DNA of 64,000 bases from Virgibacillus salarius (GCF_039521925.1 NZ_BAAACY010000019.1:15910-79909), one strand, 5' to 3'. Shown: positions 35,834 to 44,379, numbered from the stretch's first letter. The notes: generated by a model not told the origin, from the letters alone. Numbers and translations: made by a program.

Positions 35834-36271
35834 ATGCGCACAACTTTCATGGCAAATGAAAATAATATTGAACGCAAATGGCTAGTTGTTGATGCAGAAG
35901 GCAAGCGTTTAGGACGCTTAGCGAGTGAAGTTGCTGCGATCCTTCGTGGAAAGCATAAGCCAACTTACACACCACATGCAGACACTGGTGACCATGTGAT
36001 TATCATTAACGCAGAAAAAGTAGAATTAAGTGGTAAGAAAATTACAGATAAAATTTACTATCGCCATACAAACCACCCTGGTGGACTTAAAGAGCGTACT
36101 GCATACGAAATGCGTACGAAATATCCTGAGCAAATGCTAGAGCTTGCTGTTAAAGGAATGCTTCCTAAAGGCTCTCTAGGACGTAAAATGGGTAAAAAAT
36201 TACACGTATTCAGAGGATCTGAACACACTCATCAAGCACAAAAACCGGAAGTTTACGAGCTTCGTGGGTAA
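35834..36271 (+). CDS. rplM: 50S ribosomal protein L13
   Basis: L13 is an early-assembly large-subunit protein. The 145-residue product starts RTTFMANENNIERKWLVVDA after TGGAGGGAAAC and contains GMLPKGSLGRKMGKKLHV. The longer reading from 35789 would translate the leader. It is co-transcribed with rpsI 19 bases downstream. Confidence 0.96.
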   Translation: MRTTFMANENNIERKWLVVDAEGKRLGRLASEVAAILRGKHKPTYTPHADTGDHVIIINAEKVELSGKKITDKIYYRHTNHPGGLKERTAYEMRTKYPEQMLELAVKGMLPKGSLGRKMGKKLHVFRGSEHTHQAQKPEVYELRG

Positions 36272-36290
36272 CTAAAAGGAGGTAAACATT

Positions 36291-36683
36291 TTGGCACAAG
36301 TACAATACTATGGCACAGGTCGTCGTAAAAAATCAACTGCACGCGTACGTTTAGTACCTGGTACAGGTAATGTTACAATTAACGGACGTAACGCATCAGA
36401 TTATTTCCCATACGAAACACAAATTTTAATTTTAAATCAGCCGCTAGTGGCTACTGAAACTCAAGGTACTTATGACGTTATTGTTAACGTTCATGGTGGA
36501 GGTTTTACTGGTCAAGCTGGTGCTATCCGTCACGGAATCGCACGTGCGCTTCTTGAAGCTGATCCAGAATATCGTGGATCTCTTAAAACAGAAGGCTACC
36601 TAACTCGTGATGCTCGTATGAAAGAGCGTAAGAAATACGGTCTTAAAAAAGCACGTCGTGCACCTCAGTTCTCAAAACGTTAA
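36291..36683 (+). CDS. rpsI: 30S ribosomal protein S9
   Basis: S9 has a long C-terminal tail whose last Lys/Arg contacts the P-site tRNA. The 130-residue protein begins at TTG (AQVQYYGTGRRKKSTARVRL) after AAAAGGAGG and ends KKARRAPQFSKR, complete and unaltered. It is the last backbone gene; an integrase remnant faces its 3' end. Confidence 0.96.
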   Translation: MAQVQYYGTGRRKKSTARVRLVPGTGNVTINGRNASDYFPYETQILILNQPLVATETQGTYDVIVNVHGGGFTGQAGAIRHGIARALLEADPEYRGSLKTEGYLTRDARMKERKKYGLKKARRAPQFSKR

Positions 36684-36706
36684 GAAACCTTATATACCAA
36701 GGGTTT

Positions 36707-36742
36707 GCCCTCTTTGCTCTTATAAAGCAGAGAGGGCTTTTT
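36707..36742 (+). terminator. rplM-rpsI terminator
   Basis: GCCCTCT and AGAGGGC form the base of a stem extended by TGCT/AGCA, followed by TTTTT. The stop codon of the converging integrase remnant lies inside it. Confidence 0.85.
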
Positions 36743-37238
36743 CATGTCCGAATTGGGAATTGAATACCCAGGCTAAAACCATGTATTTCTGGAACCTCTT
36801 TGCTGTTTTCTCCTTCGCTTCATCGGTCACATGAGTGTAAATATCCATCGTGGTTTTAATATCGGTGTGGCCGATCCGGGATTGTACATCTTTGATAGAA
36901 GCACCAGCTGCAAACAACAAACTGGCATGTGTTTGCCGGAAGGCGTGAATTTTTATTTGTGGCAGTTCCGGGTTCTTTTGATAAATCCGCTTCAGCTTTT
37001 CATTCAAGTAAGCCAGTCGGCAGTAATCCATTTCATGTTTTAACTGATTATAGACCGTAAAGACGAGCTGTTTATCATCAGATTGAAAAGGAGTGGTAAG
37101 TTCTAACGTCAGATAGCGCTGTATTTGCTTGCTACACCATTTCTTTAAGATCGCCAGAGTTTCATCGTCCACGCTAACCACACGCCGAGAGGCCTTAGTT
37201 TTCGATGTCTGAAGCTGCTTTTTGCCGCTCGTATGATG
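36720..37238 (-). pseudogene. tyrosine recombinase (Tn916/phage type) C-terminal remnant
   Basis: About 172 codons of a site-specific integrase remain. The catalytic C-terminal half is well preserved: HAFRQTHASLL (H-x-x-R and H), IGHTDIKTTMDIYTHVT (GH and Tyr nucleophile). Upstream, the frame stays open through SKTKASRRVVSVDDE and then meets a stop at 37239-37241 where similarity ends, so the N-terminal and core-binding domains are gone. It ends within the rpsI terminator, the expected place for an integrase gene next to its attachment site. Inactive by inference. Confidence 0.85.
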
Positions 37239-37693
37239 TTAGACATTCAAAGTACAATTAAAAAAGATGTCAATTTTGGAGACCGTTTATTAGAGAATAT
37301 ACACGACCAAGTTAGCGAGCTAGTAAATTACTTTAACGTTGACTAAACTAAAAGAAGACGGGAATTATTTGACGCTTACTGATTTAGTTAGTGAAAATAT
37401 AAGTCTTAAAGAAGAATTACTAAAATAAGTAAAAGGAAAATGATGATTAATGCTACAATTAAATTGAATAGTAGCACTTTTTAATATGCAATAGGTTCTA
37501 CGCTATTCAACTATCTGGTGCTTTAGTTAAACAAGGTGATCCATTAAATTTGATCGCTTTTTGTGGGAACCTTAAATAAAATAATTTGAATATTATATTA
37601 TTATTGAAGGGTAGAGATATTGTGCTAACTGGGCATTTTAGTGGAATAAGAAATAGAAAAAGGACAAAAAATTAGCTATTAGGAGTGATACGG
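37239..37693 (+). other. degraded stretch after integrase remnant
   Basis: No complete gene is recognised. Short + frames exist: 37 codons from 37233 (MLDIQSTIKKDVNFGDRLL and on, ending at 37346) and an overlapping 29-codon frame from TTG 37339 ending ISLKEELLK. They look like C-terminal pieces of a lost helical protein. The rest is AT-rich. Confidence 0.35.
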
Positions 37694-37978
37694 TTGGGTA
37701 AGAAGGCATTTCATATATATAATTTTATTATTTTGCTCTTATTAATGTCACTTAATGCATTAGCCTCGTTTGGGGCTGGAATGAGTGAGGGGGGAATACC
37801 TTCCTATATGTATTTGGCAATGGTGCTTTCGTTTGTCGTCTGGGTTATTTTTTATTTCATTCAATTTGTACGCCCCACTAAGGCTTGGAGAATTTTTTGG
37901 TTCCTCTTTATGGTAATATTTTTATTTTTTTGGGAAACAGGTCTCGGCTCAGAGGTTGGTCTAATGATTATTGGATAG
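37694..37978 (+). CDS. small hypothetical membrane protein
   Basis: The 94-residue product has three predicted membrane segments (about 7-25, 37-58 and 66-82) and few charged residues. No family is recognised. TTG at 37694 is 5 bases after AGGAGTGA; an upstream GTG at 37685 overlaps that site. It is the first of several single-gene units, each followed by a GGGYGY-type repeat, here at 38006. Confidence 0.55.
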   Translation: MGKKAFHIYNFIILLLLMSLNALASFGAGMSEGGIPSYMYLAMVLSFVVWVIFYFIQFVRPTKAWRIFWFLFMVIFLFFWETGLGSEVGLMIIG

Positions 37979-38005
37979 ATTTTATAATATAAAAATAATT
38001 CAATC

Positions 38006-38078
38006 AACTAACGGGTGTCTTTCTGGAATAAGGATTTGGCGCCAGAGTCATATATAAGGGCCATTATGTTGAACAACT
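38006..38078 (+). repeat. GGGCGC-family repeat R1
   Basis: CTAACGGGTGTCTTTCTGG, GGCGCCAG and then AAGGGCCATTATGTTGA lie 34 bases after a stop codon. GGTGTC can pair with GGCGCC (two G-U pairs). The GGGCCAT...TTG part recurs at 38717 and 43066. Confidence 0.6.
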
Positions 38079-38125
38079 ATTTTGGTAAAAGTTAAAATTT
38101 CAGAGATACAAAGGGAGGAATTACT

Positions 38126-38651
38126 ATGGCAGCTAAAAAGGAAAAGGATATTCTTGTACTAAACAGTGAGAATAATTTTAAATTATTGTTAGATAGATAT
38201 TATTGAATCGGTACCTAGCAGAAAGAGGAAGATATCTGTTGAAACTGGGGAAAGAGACAAGAATTTTCGTGATGTATTAATGCATTTGTATGAATGGCAT
38301 GCAATGCTTGAGAGATGGTATCGAGAAGGTATGGATGGTGATATACCTTTTATGCCTGCACCTGGTTATAAATGGCGAAATATCAGGCACCTTAACTCAC
38401 AAATTCAAGAAAACTACCAAGATGTAACAATAAATCAAGCTATAAAAAAGCTGAGGTTAAGCCATAAGAGAGTGATGAAATTAATTGAATTACATACCAA
38501 TGAAGAAATCATGACTAAAAAATACTATAAGTGGACAAAAACAAGCAATTTATACAGTTATTTTGCAGCAAACACCTCTAATCATTACATGTGGGCAATG
38601 AAAAAGTGTGAGGCTATTGCACAATTAATAACGGAGAAAGAGGAAGAATAG
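38126..38651 (+). pseudogene. ClbS/DfsB-family protein, frameshifted
   Basis: The family consists of four-helix proteins that includes ClbS, the colibactin self-resistance cyclopropane hydrolase; most members have unknown substrates. The first 26 codons (AAKKEKDILVLNSENNFKL on) run into TGA near 38205; one base out of frame, the reading continues as IIESVPSRKRKISVETGER and then NFRDVLMHLYEWHAMLERWYREG, and the typical FMPAPGYKWRN and KKYYKWTKTSNLYSYFAANT. Joining the frames gives about 174 residues, the family length. AAGGGAGG precedes ATG. Either recently broken or a base-calling error. Confidence 0.75.
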
Positions 38652-38682
38652 CACCAGGTTGTAAAATGCTTATAAAGAAATT

Positions 38683-38731
38683 GGGCGCAATAACGGAACA
38701 AAGTTGTGCTAGAATTGGGCCATATTGTCGA
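38683..38731 (+). repeat. GGGCGC-family repeat R2
   Basis: GGGCGCAA...TTGTGCTAG forms a GCGCAA/TTGTGC hairpin, followed by GAATTGGGCCATATTGTCGA. It starts 31 bases after the ClbS stop and runs directly into group II intron copy 1. Confidence 0.65.
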
Positions 38732-39588
38732 GTGCGAAACGTTTCTGACTCAAATGAAGTGTAGTTACACAATTTCGATAAAGTCAGGCAGTTATACTTT
38801 TTTTTTACTGAAGGATTATGTCGAGGAGTCGAATGAGGAGGTAACGCTCTGAAAGGCTTCCCCTGCGTCGAATAGCACGCTGTTTAGTAAGAAATTGTGT
38901 GTTATAAGCTCGGTTAATAGGCGCAAGAATTTACAGTAACAGTCCAGCCGACGAAAGCCTACCCGATGGGGTGGTGTAAATCATGGTGCTTGGGTTGAAC
39001 AGATATGGTGAGAATGCAGTGAAATATAATAAGAAAGTATATTGCTGACGAACTTCTGAATGTACGGGCCTAGAATAGACATAATTCAACGTTGTAAGCT
39101 GATAACGTGGAGAGCTTACTCTTGATGAAACGAACGTGGAGGGATAGCCACTAGACTAATAAAAGGTTTATTCAACCATGTAAGACAGTTCTTCATCATT
39201 AATAAGGTTCTTGTAAGACTAATAGAGGTTCAGCTCTTAAAGGAGCCACCGCTTGTTAAAGCGAAAGAAACTGAGACACAACGAATATTATAATATGCAA
39301 TACCATTTCGATGCTTTATATGCTCAAAGTGTTAATGGTCAAAATTTTTATTGACTAATAGATTTAATGCAATCTGATGAAAACATTCGATTAGCTTTTC
39401 GTAATAAACGAAATACTGGCAATAAGACGGCTGGTTATGATGGACTAACAATCGAAGATATAAAGCAACTCTCCGTATCAGAAAAATATTGAATGAATTG
39501 GTTAGTTGGAACGCCGTATGCGATGAAAGTCACACGTACGGTGTGAAGTGGGGGAAAAGTCGGCGATAATTTCAAAAGCTTACCTATC
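38732..39588 (+). mobile_element. decayed group II intron, copy 1
   Basis: The 5' end GTGCGAAACG, about 600 bases of domain I-type sequence nearly identical to a second copy at 42125 (for example GGCTTCCCCTGCGTCGAATA and CGATGGGGTGGTGTAAATCA), a domain V hairpin at 39513-39542 (GCCGTATGCGATGAAAGTCA) and an end near CTTACCTATC define it. The reverse transcriptase ORF is reduced to an N-terminal piece. Domain V has a G-to-A change that breaks a pair in its distal stem, so splicing is doubtful. Relative to copy 2 it lacks about 130 bases near 39080. Confidence 0.8.
39253..39492 (+). pseudogene. group II intron reverse transcriptase N-terminal remnant
   Basis: Eighty codons in one frame read HNEYYNMQYHFDALYAQ, SVNGQNFY, an in-frame TGA (39352-39354), then LIDLMQSDENIRLAFRNK and AGYDGLTIEDIKQLS before a final stop. 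This is the start of an intron-encoded protein, through the first reverse-transcriptase block; all catalytic motifs, maturase and endonuclease domains are deleted. Confidence 0.75.
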
Positions 39589-39705
39589 ACTAGAAGAAGA
39601 AAAGGGGTATTAAACTTAGAAAGTAGAAATTACAAATGCACATTGTTCATGGATTATTACAATGATAATTAACCATTTTACAGGCAATCAAAAGGGAGGA
39701 TCTGA

Positions 39706-40230
39706 ATGAGAAAAATTGAAGTAAAGCCATATGATGAGTATTGGAATTCGATGTTTGAAAACGAAGCAAAAAAATTACATGGTATATTCGGTCCTGAAAT
39801 AATTAAAATTCATCACATTGGCAGTACCGCTGTAAACGGTCTAAAGGCAAAGCCTATAATTGATATGATGCCTGTAGTTAAAGACATTCATCGGATCGAT
39901 GAGTATAATTCAGCAATGATCTCTATCGGTTATGAACCAAATGGGGAAAACGGGATATCAGGACGACGATACTTCCAAAAAGGAGGAGATAATCGAACTC
40001 ATCATGTGCACATTTATGAATTAGGCAATCCGGAAATTGAACGTCATCTAGCATTTAGAGATTATCTACGGGCTAATCAAGATGTTGTGAAAGAATACGG
40101 AGACTTAAAAAAGGAACTGTCTCAACAATTTCCCTACGATATTGCATCATACATAAAAGGGAAGGAACAGCTAGTATTAGAAATTGAACGAAACGCAGTA
40201 GCTTGGTATCAACGTCAAGAACGTAATTAA
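39706..40230 (+). CDS. GrpB family protein (UPF0157)
   Basis: GrpB proteins belong to the nucleotidyltransferase superfamily; their substrate is unknown and some are fused to dephospho-CoA kinase. The 174-residue protein has the full signature: HHIGSTAVNGLKAKPIIDMM (residues about 36-55), GRRYFQKGG, THHVHIYELGN and HLAFRDYLRANQDV. AAGGGAGGATC precedes ATG. It stands alone between a group II intron and repeat R3, 14 bases after its stop. It appears intact. Confidence 0.85.
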   Translation: MRKIEVKPYDEYWNSMFENEAKKLHGIFGPEIIKIHHIGSTAVNGLKAKPIIDMMPVVKDIHRIDEYNSAMISIGYEPNGENGISGRRYFQKGGDNRTHHVHIYELGNPEIERHLAFRDYLRANQDVVKEYGDLKKELSQQFPYDIASYIKGKEQLVLEIERNAVAWYQRQERN

Positions 40231-40244
40231 ATTATTTCACAAAA

Positions 40245-40285
40245 GGGCGCATTTCTATAATAGGCTGATGTCCTTTTCTATTGGT
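40245..40285 (+). repeat. GGGCGC-family repeat R3
   Basis: AAAAGGGCGCATTTCTATAA and a following GATGTCC can pair weakly (GGGCG with TGTCC). It lacks the GGGCCAT half seen in R1, R2 and R5. Confidence 0.5.
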
Positions 40286-40310
40286 AGACATTTAAAAGGT
40301 GGATTAAAAG

Positions 40311-41334
40311 ATGAGTGGTAGTGAAAGTGATCATCCAATTATACGGATATGTAATAATGCTAACTTGGGGGAAATAGTCAGTCCTCCTGAACCAATTTCT
40401 GGAGGACTCTTACACAAGATGTATCAAATAAAAACAACAAATGGAAAATATGCAGTGAAATTATTGAACCCCGAAATAATTAAAAGACCTGGTGCAATGA
40501 CGAACTATATAAACTCTGAAAAAATTACGAATCGTGTTTCTAACAACATACCTGCACGCCCAGCCAATATTATTAATGGTAAATTTGTTAATGAAGTAAA
40601 TAATCAATTCTATATGGTGTTTGATTGGATTGAAGGTCGGAGTCTAAACACCATAGAGATTAAAGACCATCCATAGTAAAAAAATGGGCTCAATCCTTGC
40701 AAATATCCATAAAACAAACTTTGAAGACCTTGATATTGAGTATGGTGGAATAAATAATGGTCATTTGAAAGATTGGTATATTTATTTGAAAGAAGGTCAA
40801 GAAGCCAGTTCTGAGTGGGTGGGGTTATTGAAAGAAAACATCGATAAACTTTATGAATGGGATACTAAGTCAAAAAAAGCTACTGAAATTTTATCAAAAG
40901 AAACAGTTATTAGTCACAGGAATTTAGATCCTAAGAATGTTATGTGGAACCAAGGTAGACCAATGATAATTGATTGGGAGTCAGCTGGTTATATAAATCC
41001 CGTGCAAGACTTAATAGAAACCGCAGTATATTGGTCTGATAATGGGTCTCAAAACATAATTGAAGATAGATTTTTGGCATTCTTAGAGGGTTATAAAAAT
41101 AACTATGGGGAACTTCAAGCAGATTGGATCCTGGTCTTAGAAGCTGGGTATTTAGGTAAATTGGGGTGGCTTGAATACAATTTAAAACGGTCTTTGAGAA
41201 TGGGATGTTCAGATGAAGAAGAACAAAAGTTAGGAACTACTCAAGTAAAGGAAACAATAACAGAACTTAAACAATATGATAATTCAATTCCCACACTTTT
41301 TGCTTTGCTTAACAAAGAACAAAGTATTTTATGA
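40311..41334 (+). pseudogene. APH/choline kinase-family phosphotransferase, frameshifted
   Basis: Two frames, 40311-40676 and 40684-41334, together give a full phosphotransferase of about 340 residues. The first has the nucleotide-binding lobe (YAVKLLNPE, FYMVFDWIEGRSL) and stops at IEIKDHP; one base out, SKKMGSILANIHKTNF resumes, the typical continuation. The catalytic loop reads SHRNLDPKNVMW, with Asn where the kinase catalytic Asp (HRD or HGD) is expected, while the metal-binding IIDWESAG is intact. Both the frameshift and the substitution suggest loss of function. The substrate is unknown. Confidence 0.75.
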
Positions 41335-41423
41335 CCATCAAATAACACTTTGTGATTATCTTGAACTCAAGTCTTCTGGTAAAGGGGCTTTAGTTTCAGC
41401 TAGAAATACACTTATAATCTTTC

Positions 41424-41452
41424 GCTAACGGGCGCTTTCCTGGATTAAGAGC
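41424..41452 (+). repeat. GGGCGC-family repeat R4
   Basis: TTCGCTAACGGGCGCTTTCC and TGGATTAAG closely match R1 (CTAACGGGTGTCTTTCTGG, AATAAG). It lies 95 bases after the APH-like stop and about 60 before the next start. Confidence 0.65.
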
Positions 41453-41510
41453 AAACTATTGTACAGAAACGAAAAGTTTTTGAATGTTTGAGTTTAAAAG
41501 GAGTGATTGA

Positions 41511-42098
41511 ATGCTTAAAAGATTAGTTTGTTTTGGTGATAGTATTACTGCAAGAATAGAAGGCCATCAAGAACCTATGTTAACTTCAAAGCTTTCCCTA
41601 AAACTAAATGATTTTACAGTGATTAATTCAGGCGTTTCAGGAGATAACACGTCTGATGCACTCAATAGAGTTGAATCAGATGTCTTAAATCACAATCCTG
41701 ATCTCGTAACGGTATTATTTGGTGCTAACGATGCTGCCTTCCATAAAATGATAGATATTACTACGTTTAAAGAAAACCTTTTACGAATTACTAATAAAAT
41801 AGGATCGAGGAAGATAATATTAATTACTCCTGCCCCTGTTGATGAAAATGTTCAATTTGCAAGAACCAATGAGACACTATATGAATATGCGAAAATGGTT
41901 AAAGAGGTATCTTATGATTCAGGGAGCCATCTTATAGACTTATTTTCAAAAATGATTATAAGAAATGATTATCGACAATTGCTAAGAGGTAAGAAAAATG
42001 ATGGGTTGCACATAGGGGAATCAGGCTACGAATTCCTTTCCCAGTTGATTGTAGATAAAATTGACGAATTAACCTTAAATAATATTCTTAAAGTGTGA
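41511..42098 (+). CDS. SGNH/GDSL-family hydrolase
   Basis: The 195-residue protein has all four SGNH blocks: CFGDSITAR (Ser nucleophile, about residues 7-15), SGVSGDNT (Gly), FGANDAAF (Asn) and DGLHIGESGY (Asp/His dyad). There is no signal peptide, so it is probably a cytosolic esterase or lipase; the substrate is not predictable. AAAGGAGTGATTG precedes ATG. Repeat R5 begins 3-12 bases after its stop. Confidence 0.85.
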   Translation: MLKRLVCFGDSITARIEGHQEPMLTSKLSLKLNDFTVINSGVSGDNTSDALNRVESDVLNHNPDLVTVLFGANDAAFHKMIDITTFKENLLRITNKIGSRKIILITPAPVDENVQFARTNETLYEYAKMVKEVSYDSGSHLIDLFSKMIIRNDYRQLLRGKKNDGLHIGESGYEFLSQLIVDKIDELTLNNILKV

Positions 42099-42101
42099 TC
42101 T

Positions 42102-42124
42102 TCCGTTAACGGGCGCAGTTGTGG
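42102..42124 (+). repeat. GGGCGC-family repeat R5, left half
   Basis: TCCGTTAACGGGCGCAGTTG lies 12 bases after the SGNH stop and contains a CCGTTAACGG palindrome. It is split by group II intron copy 2; its GGGCCAT half is at 43061-43083. Confidence 0.65.
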
Positions 42125-43036
42125 GTGCGACACGTTCCTGGCCCAAATGAGATGTGGCTAACATAGTCTCGGTAAAGGTCAGGCAATTATAATTTAAATG
42201 AAGGATATTATCAGGAGTCGAATGATGAGGTAACGTTCAGAAAGGCTTCCCCTGCGTCGAATAGCATGCTGTTTTAGTAAGGAAAAGCGTGTTATAAGCT
42301 CGGCTAATAGGCGTGAGAATTTACCGTAACAATTCGGCTGACGAAACCCTACCCGATGGGGTGGTGTAAATCATGGTGCTTGGGTTGAACAAATATGGTG
42401 AGAATGCAATGGAATACAACAAGATACTGTATTGCTGACAAACTTCTGAATGTACGGGTCTAGACGCGCGTTATACAGAAATGGATTTACTATTAAATGT
42501 AGGGTTAGCTGTGGGTGAGTAAGAATCCGCAATATAAAAATCCATCTTGTGTTACAGGCATATGCAATGCTAACAGGCTCATAGGAAGCACCTAAGTTTG
42601 TTCCATAATAGATAATATTCAACGTGGTAAGCTGATAACGTGGAGGACTTACTGCCATTGAAACGGTGACAAGGAAAGCATTCATGATAATAGTGACTGT
42701 ATAACTTGTCTTTATATCGGTGAAAGAGGTGGCACAGTACCGATGAAAGGCCTAATCACCCGGAGGGATAGCCACTAGACTAATGAAGAAACATTTAATC
42801 ATGCAAGGCAAATCTTTATCGGTTAATAAGGTTCTCGTGAGACTAATAGAGGTTCACCTTCCACGGAAGGCACCGACTTATTGAAACGGAAGAATTGAAA
42901 CATGGAGGATATTAAGATATCAGAAGTGTTGATGATTAAATCGATTGGATTAGTTGGGGTGCCGTATGCGATGAAAGTCGCACGTACGGTGCTAACAGGG
43001 GGAAAAGGGAGCGATAACGTCAAACCCTTACCTATC
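42125..43036 (+). mobile_element. decayed group II intron, copy 2
   Basis: Same intron as copy 1: 5' GTGCGACACG, shared domain I blocks, domain V at 42961-42990 (GCCGTATGCGATGAAAGTCG) with an intact distal stem, a domain VI with AAGGG/CCCTT and end CTTACCTATC. The encoded reverse transcriptase is almost wholly absent; only a trace like GAGGATATTAAGATATCAGA remains near 42905. The base before GCCGTATG is T, where active introns have an AGC or CGC triad. Confidence 0.8.
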
Positions 43037-43060
43037 TGTATAACAACAAACACTATGCCT

Positions 43061-43083
43061 GAATCGGGCCATTTTGTGGAGCA
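43061..43083 (+). repeat. GGGCGC-family repeat R5, right half
   Basis: GAATCGGGCCATTTTGTGGA matches GAATTGGGCCATATTGTCGA of R2 in 17 of 20 positions. The two halves of R5 flank the intron. Confidence 0.6.
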
Positions 43084-43201
43084 GAATATGGTATAATTGA
43101 ATAGTCTAAAAAGTTACACATCGTAGTTTTTAGACATAAAATTGTTAAGGGAGGCGTTCATTATGATAAATCAAAAGAGCTGTTTCAATGAAGAACTTAA
43201 A

Positions 43202-43243
43202 GGGGATAACGCCTAACTAACAAAGTTGACTTAGCGTTTCCCC
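43202..43243 (+). repeat. long hairpin with one-sided bulges before GNAT gene
   Basis: GGGGA, AACGC and TAA (43202-43216) pair with TTA, GCGTT and TCCCC (43231-43243), giving 13 bp with single unpaired bases T43207 and C43213 on one arm only, and a loop with AAC/GTT. It directly follows a 17-codon remnant ORF (43163-43216). No T-run follows. Confidence 0.55.
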
Positions 43244-43265
43244 GAAATTTGAAAGGGGAAAATAT

Positions 43266-43721
43266 ATGCTTACAGGTAATGTAAAAATTGAAGAATTGAA
43301 CGAAGAAAACTGGTATGAATGCTGTCAATTGAAGTTATCAGAGAAACAAGAAGAATATTTAGAATCAAACGCTATATCAATTGCCCAATCAAAGTTTGAA
43401 CCGTCATTAAAACCGTTTGCAATTTACTTTGAGAATAGAGTAGTGGGTTTCCTAATGTATAACACTGAAAAAGAGGAACTTGATGGTTATTGGGTATTTA
43501 GAATAATGGTCGATGAGAATTTTCAAGGCAAAGGTATAGGAAAGGCTGCAACAAAGTTAATGATTGCAGAGATGAGTAAGTTACCAGACGCGGAAAAAAT
43601 TGTTGCTGGTTATCATCCAGAAAACCAGGAAGCTCATCACTTATATGTCAGTTTGGGATTTATTGATAATGGTGACCGATTTGGAAGAGAAATGGCTGTT
43701 ATCAAATATTTAAACGAGTGA
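43266..43721 (+). CDS. GNAT-family N-acetyltransferase, BltD/PaiA-like
   Basis: The 151-residue protein has the acetyl-CoA loop ENFQGKGIGKAATKLMI (residues about 81-97) and the C-terminal NQEAHHLYVSLGF motif. Overall it resembles the diamine/spermidine acetyltransferases of Bacillus (BltD, PaiA), including FAIYFENRVVGFLMY, but the substrate is not proven. GAAAGGGGAAA precedes ATG. It is the last of the single-gene units in this stretch. Confidence 0.8.
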   Translation: MLTGNVKIEELNEENWYECCQLKLSEKQEEYLESNAISIAQSKFEPSLKPFAIYFENRVVGFLMYNTEKEELDGYWVFRIMVDENFQGKGIGKAATKLMIAEMSKLPDAEKIVAGYHPENQEAHHLYVSLGFIDNGDRFGREMAVIKYLNE

Positions 43722-43735
43722 AGTAAAAATAAGGG

Positions 43736-43813
43736 ACACGAAAATGATGTTGTCCAAAAAGGGTTATTCGAAAATTTGGAAATATAACTTTCTGGGTGAC
43801 CTCATTTTCGTGT
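43736..43813 (+). repeat. 12-bp perfect inverted repeat
   Basis: ACACGAAAATGA (43736-43747) and TCATTTTCGTGT (43802-43813) flank 54 bases between the GNAT gene and the next gene. It could be a hairpin or the remains of a small insertion. Confidence 0.5.
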
Positions 43814-43899
43814 TTAGAGCGCATTATTTTTGTGAAATATCTACGCACTTTCTCTTTTGTTAGTAAATAAACGATCTAAATGTAAGGAGGGAATCTGTA

Positions 43900-44253
43900 G
43901 TGAAGAAATATTTTTACGCTATCATCACTTTAGGTGCTATTATTTTCATTAATTGGAGTGTATCTGCTCTATTTAGTTCCCATTTTATTGAATGGTCATT
44001 TTTAGTTGGTCTTGCTACAACAATTGTTATTGCTTTTTTTAACTCTTCTGGTGGATATATGTCCGATTTGACTGATGCAAGACTACAGAGCACTAATAAT
44101 GATGAACAATGGGCTGTAACTGAAGTACGAACAAAAATTGATAGACAAAAAAGGAATTTTCATCCTACAACTTCATTTTATTTTGCTTTAAGCTACACAG
44201 TAATCGCTGGAATATCAACTTTAGTTTACTACAAAGACTTTTTTATCAACTAA
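43900..44253 (+). CDS. hypothetical membrane protein
   Basis: The 117-residue product has two adjacent N-terminal membrane segments (about 3-25 and 29-47), a polar stretch (about 50-90) and a C-terminal segment (about 93-111). No family is recognised. GTG start is 8 bases after AAGGAGGG. A long hairpin with no T-run follows downstream. Confidence 0.6.
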   Translation: MKKYFYAIITLGAIIFINWSVSALFSSHFIEWSFLVGLATTIVIAFFNSSGGYMSDLTDARLQSTNNDEQWAVTEVRTKIDRQKRNFHPTTSFYFALSYTVIAGISTLVYYKDFFIN

Positions 44254-44379
44254 ATCGGCTCTTCGATAAAAACATGCATTGCTTCAGAATTCCTTACAAA
44301 TTCAATAGTAGCCTGTCTATTTTAATCATCTCGCAGATTAAGGTTCAGGAAATAATTAATACCATCAATGGTTAGATTT

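Noticed and set aside
42371..42685. Minus frame of 104 codons in intron copy 2
   Set aside because: Lies within ribozyme sequence shared with copy 1, where the frame is not conserved.
42902..43096. + frame across domain V of intron copy 2
   Set aside because: Translates the ribozyme and runs past the intron end; not a protein gene.
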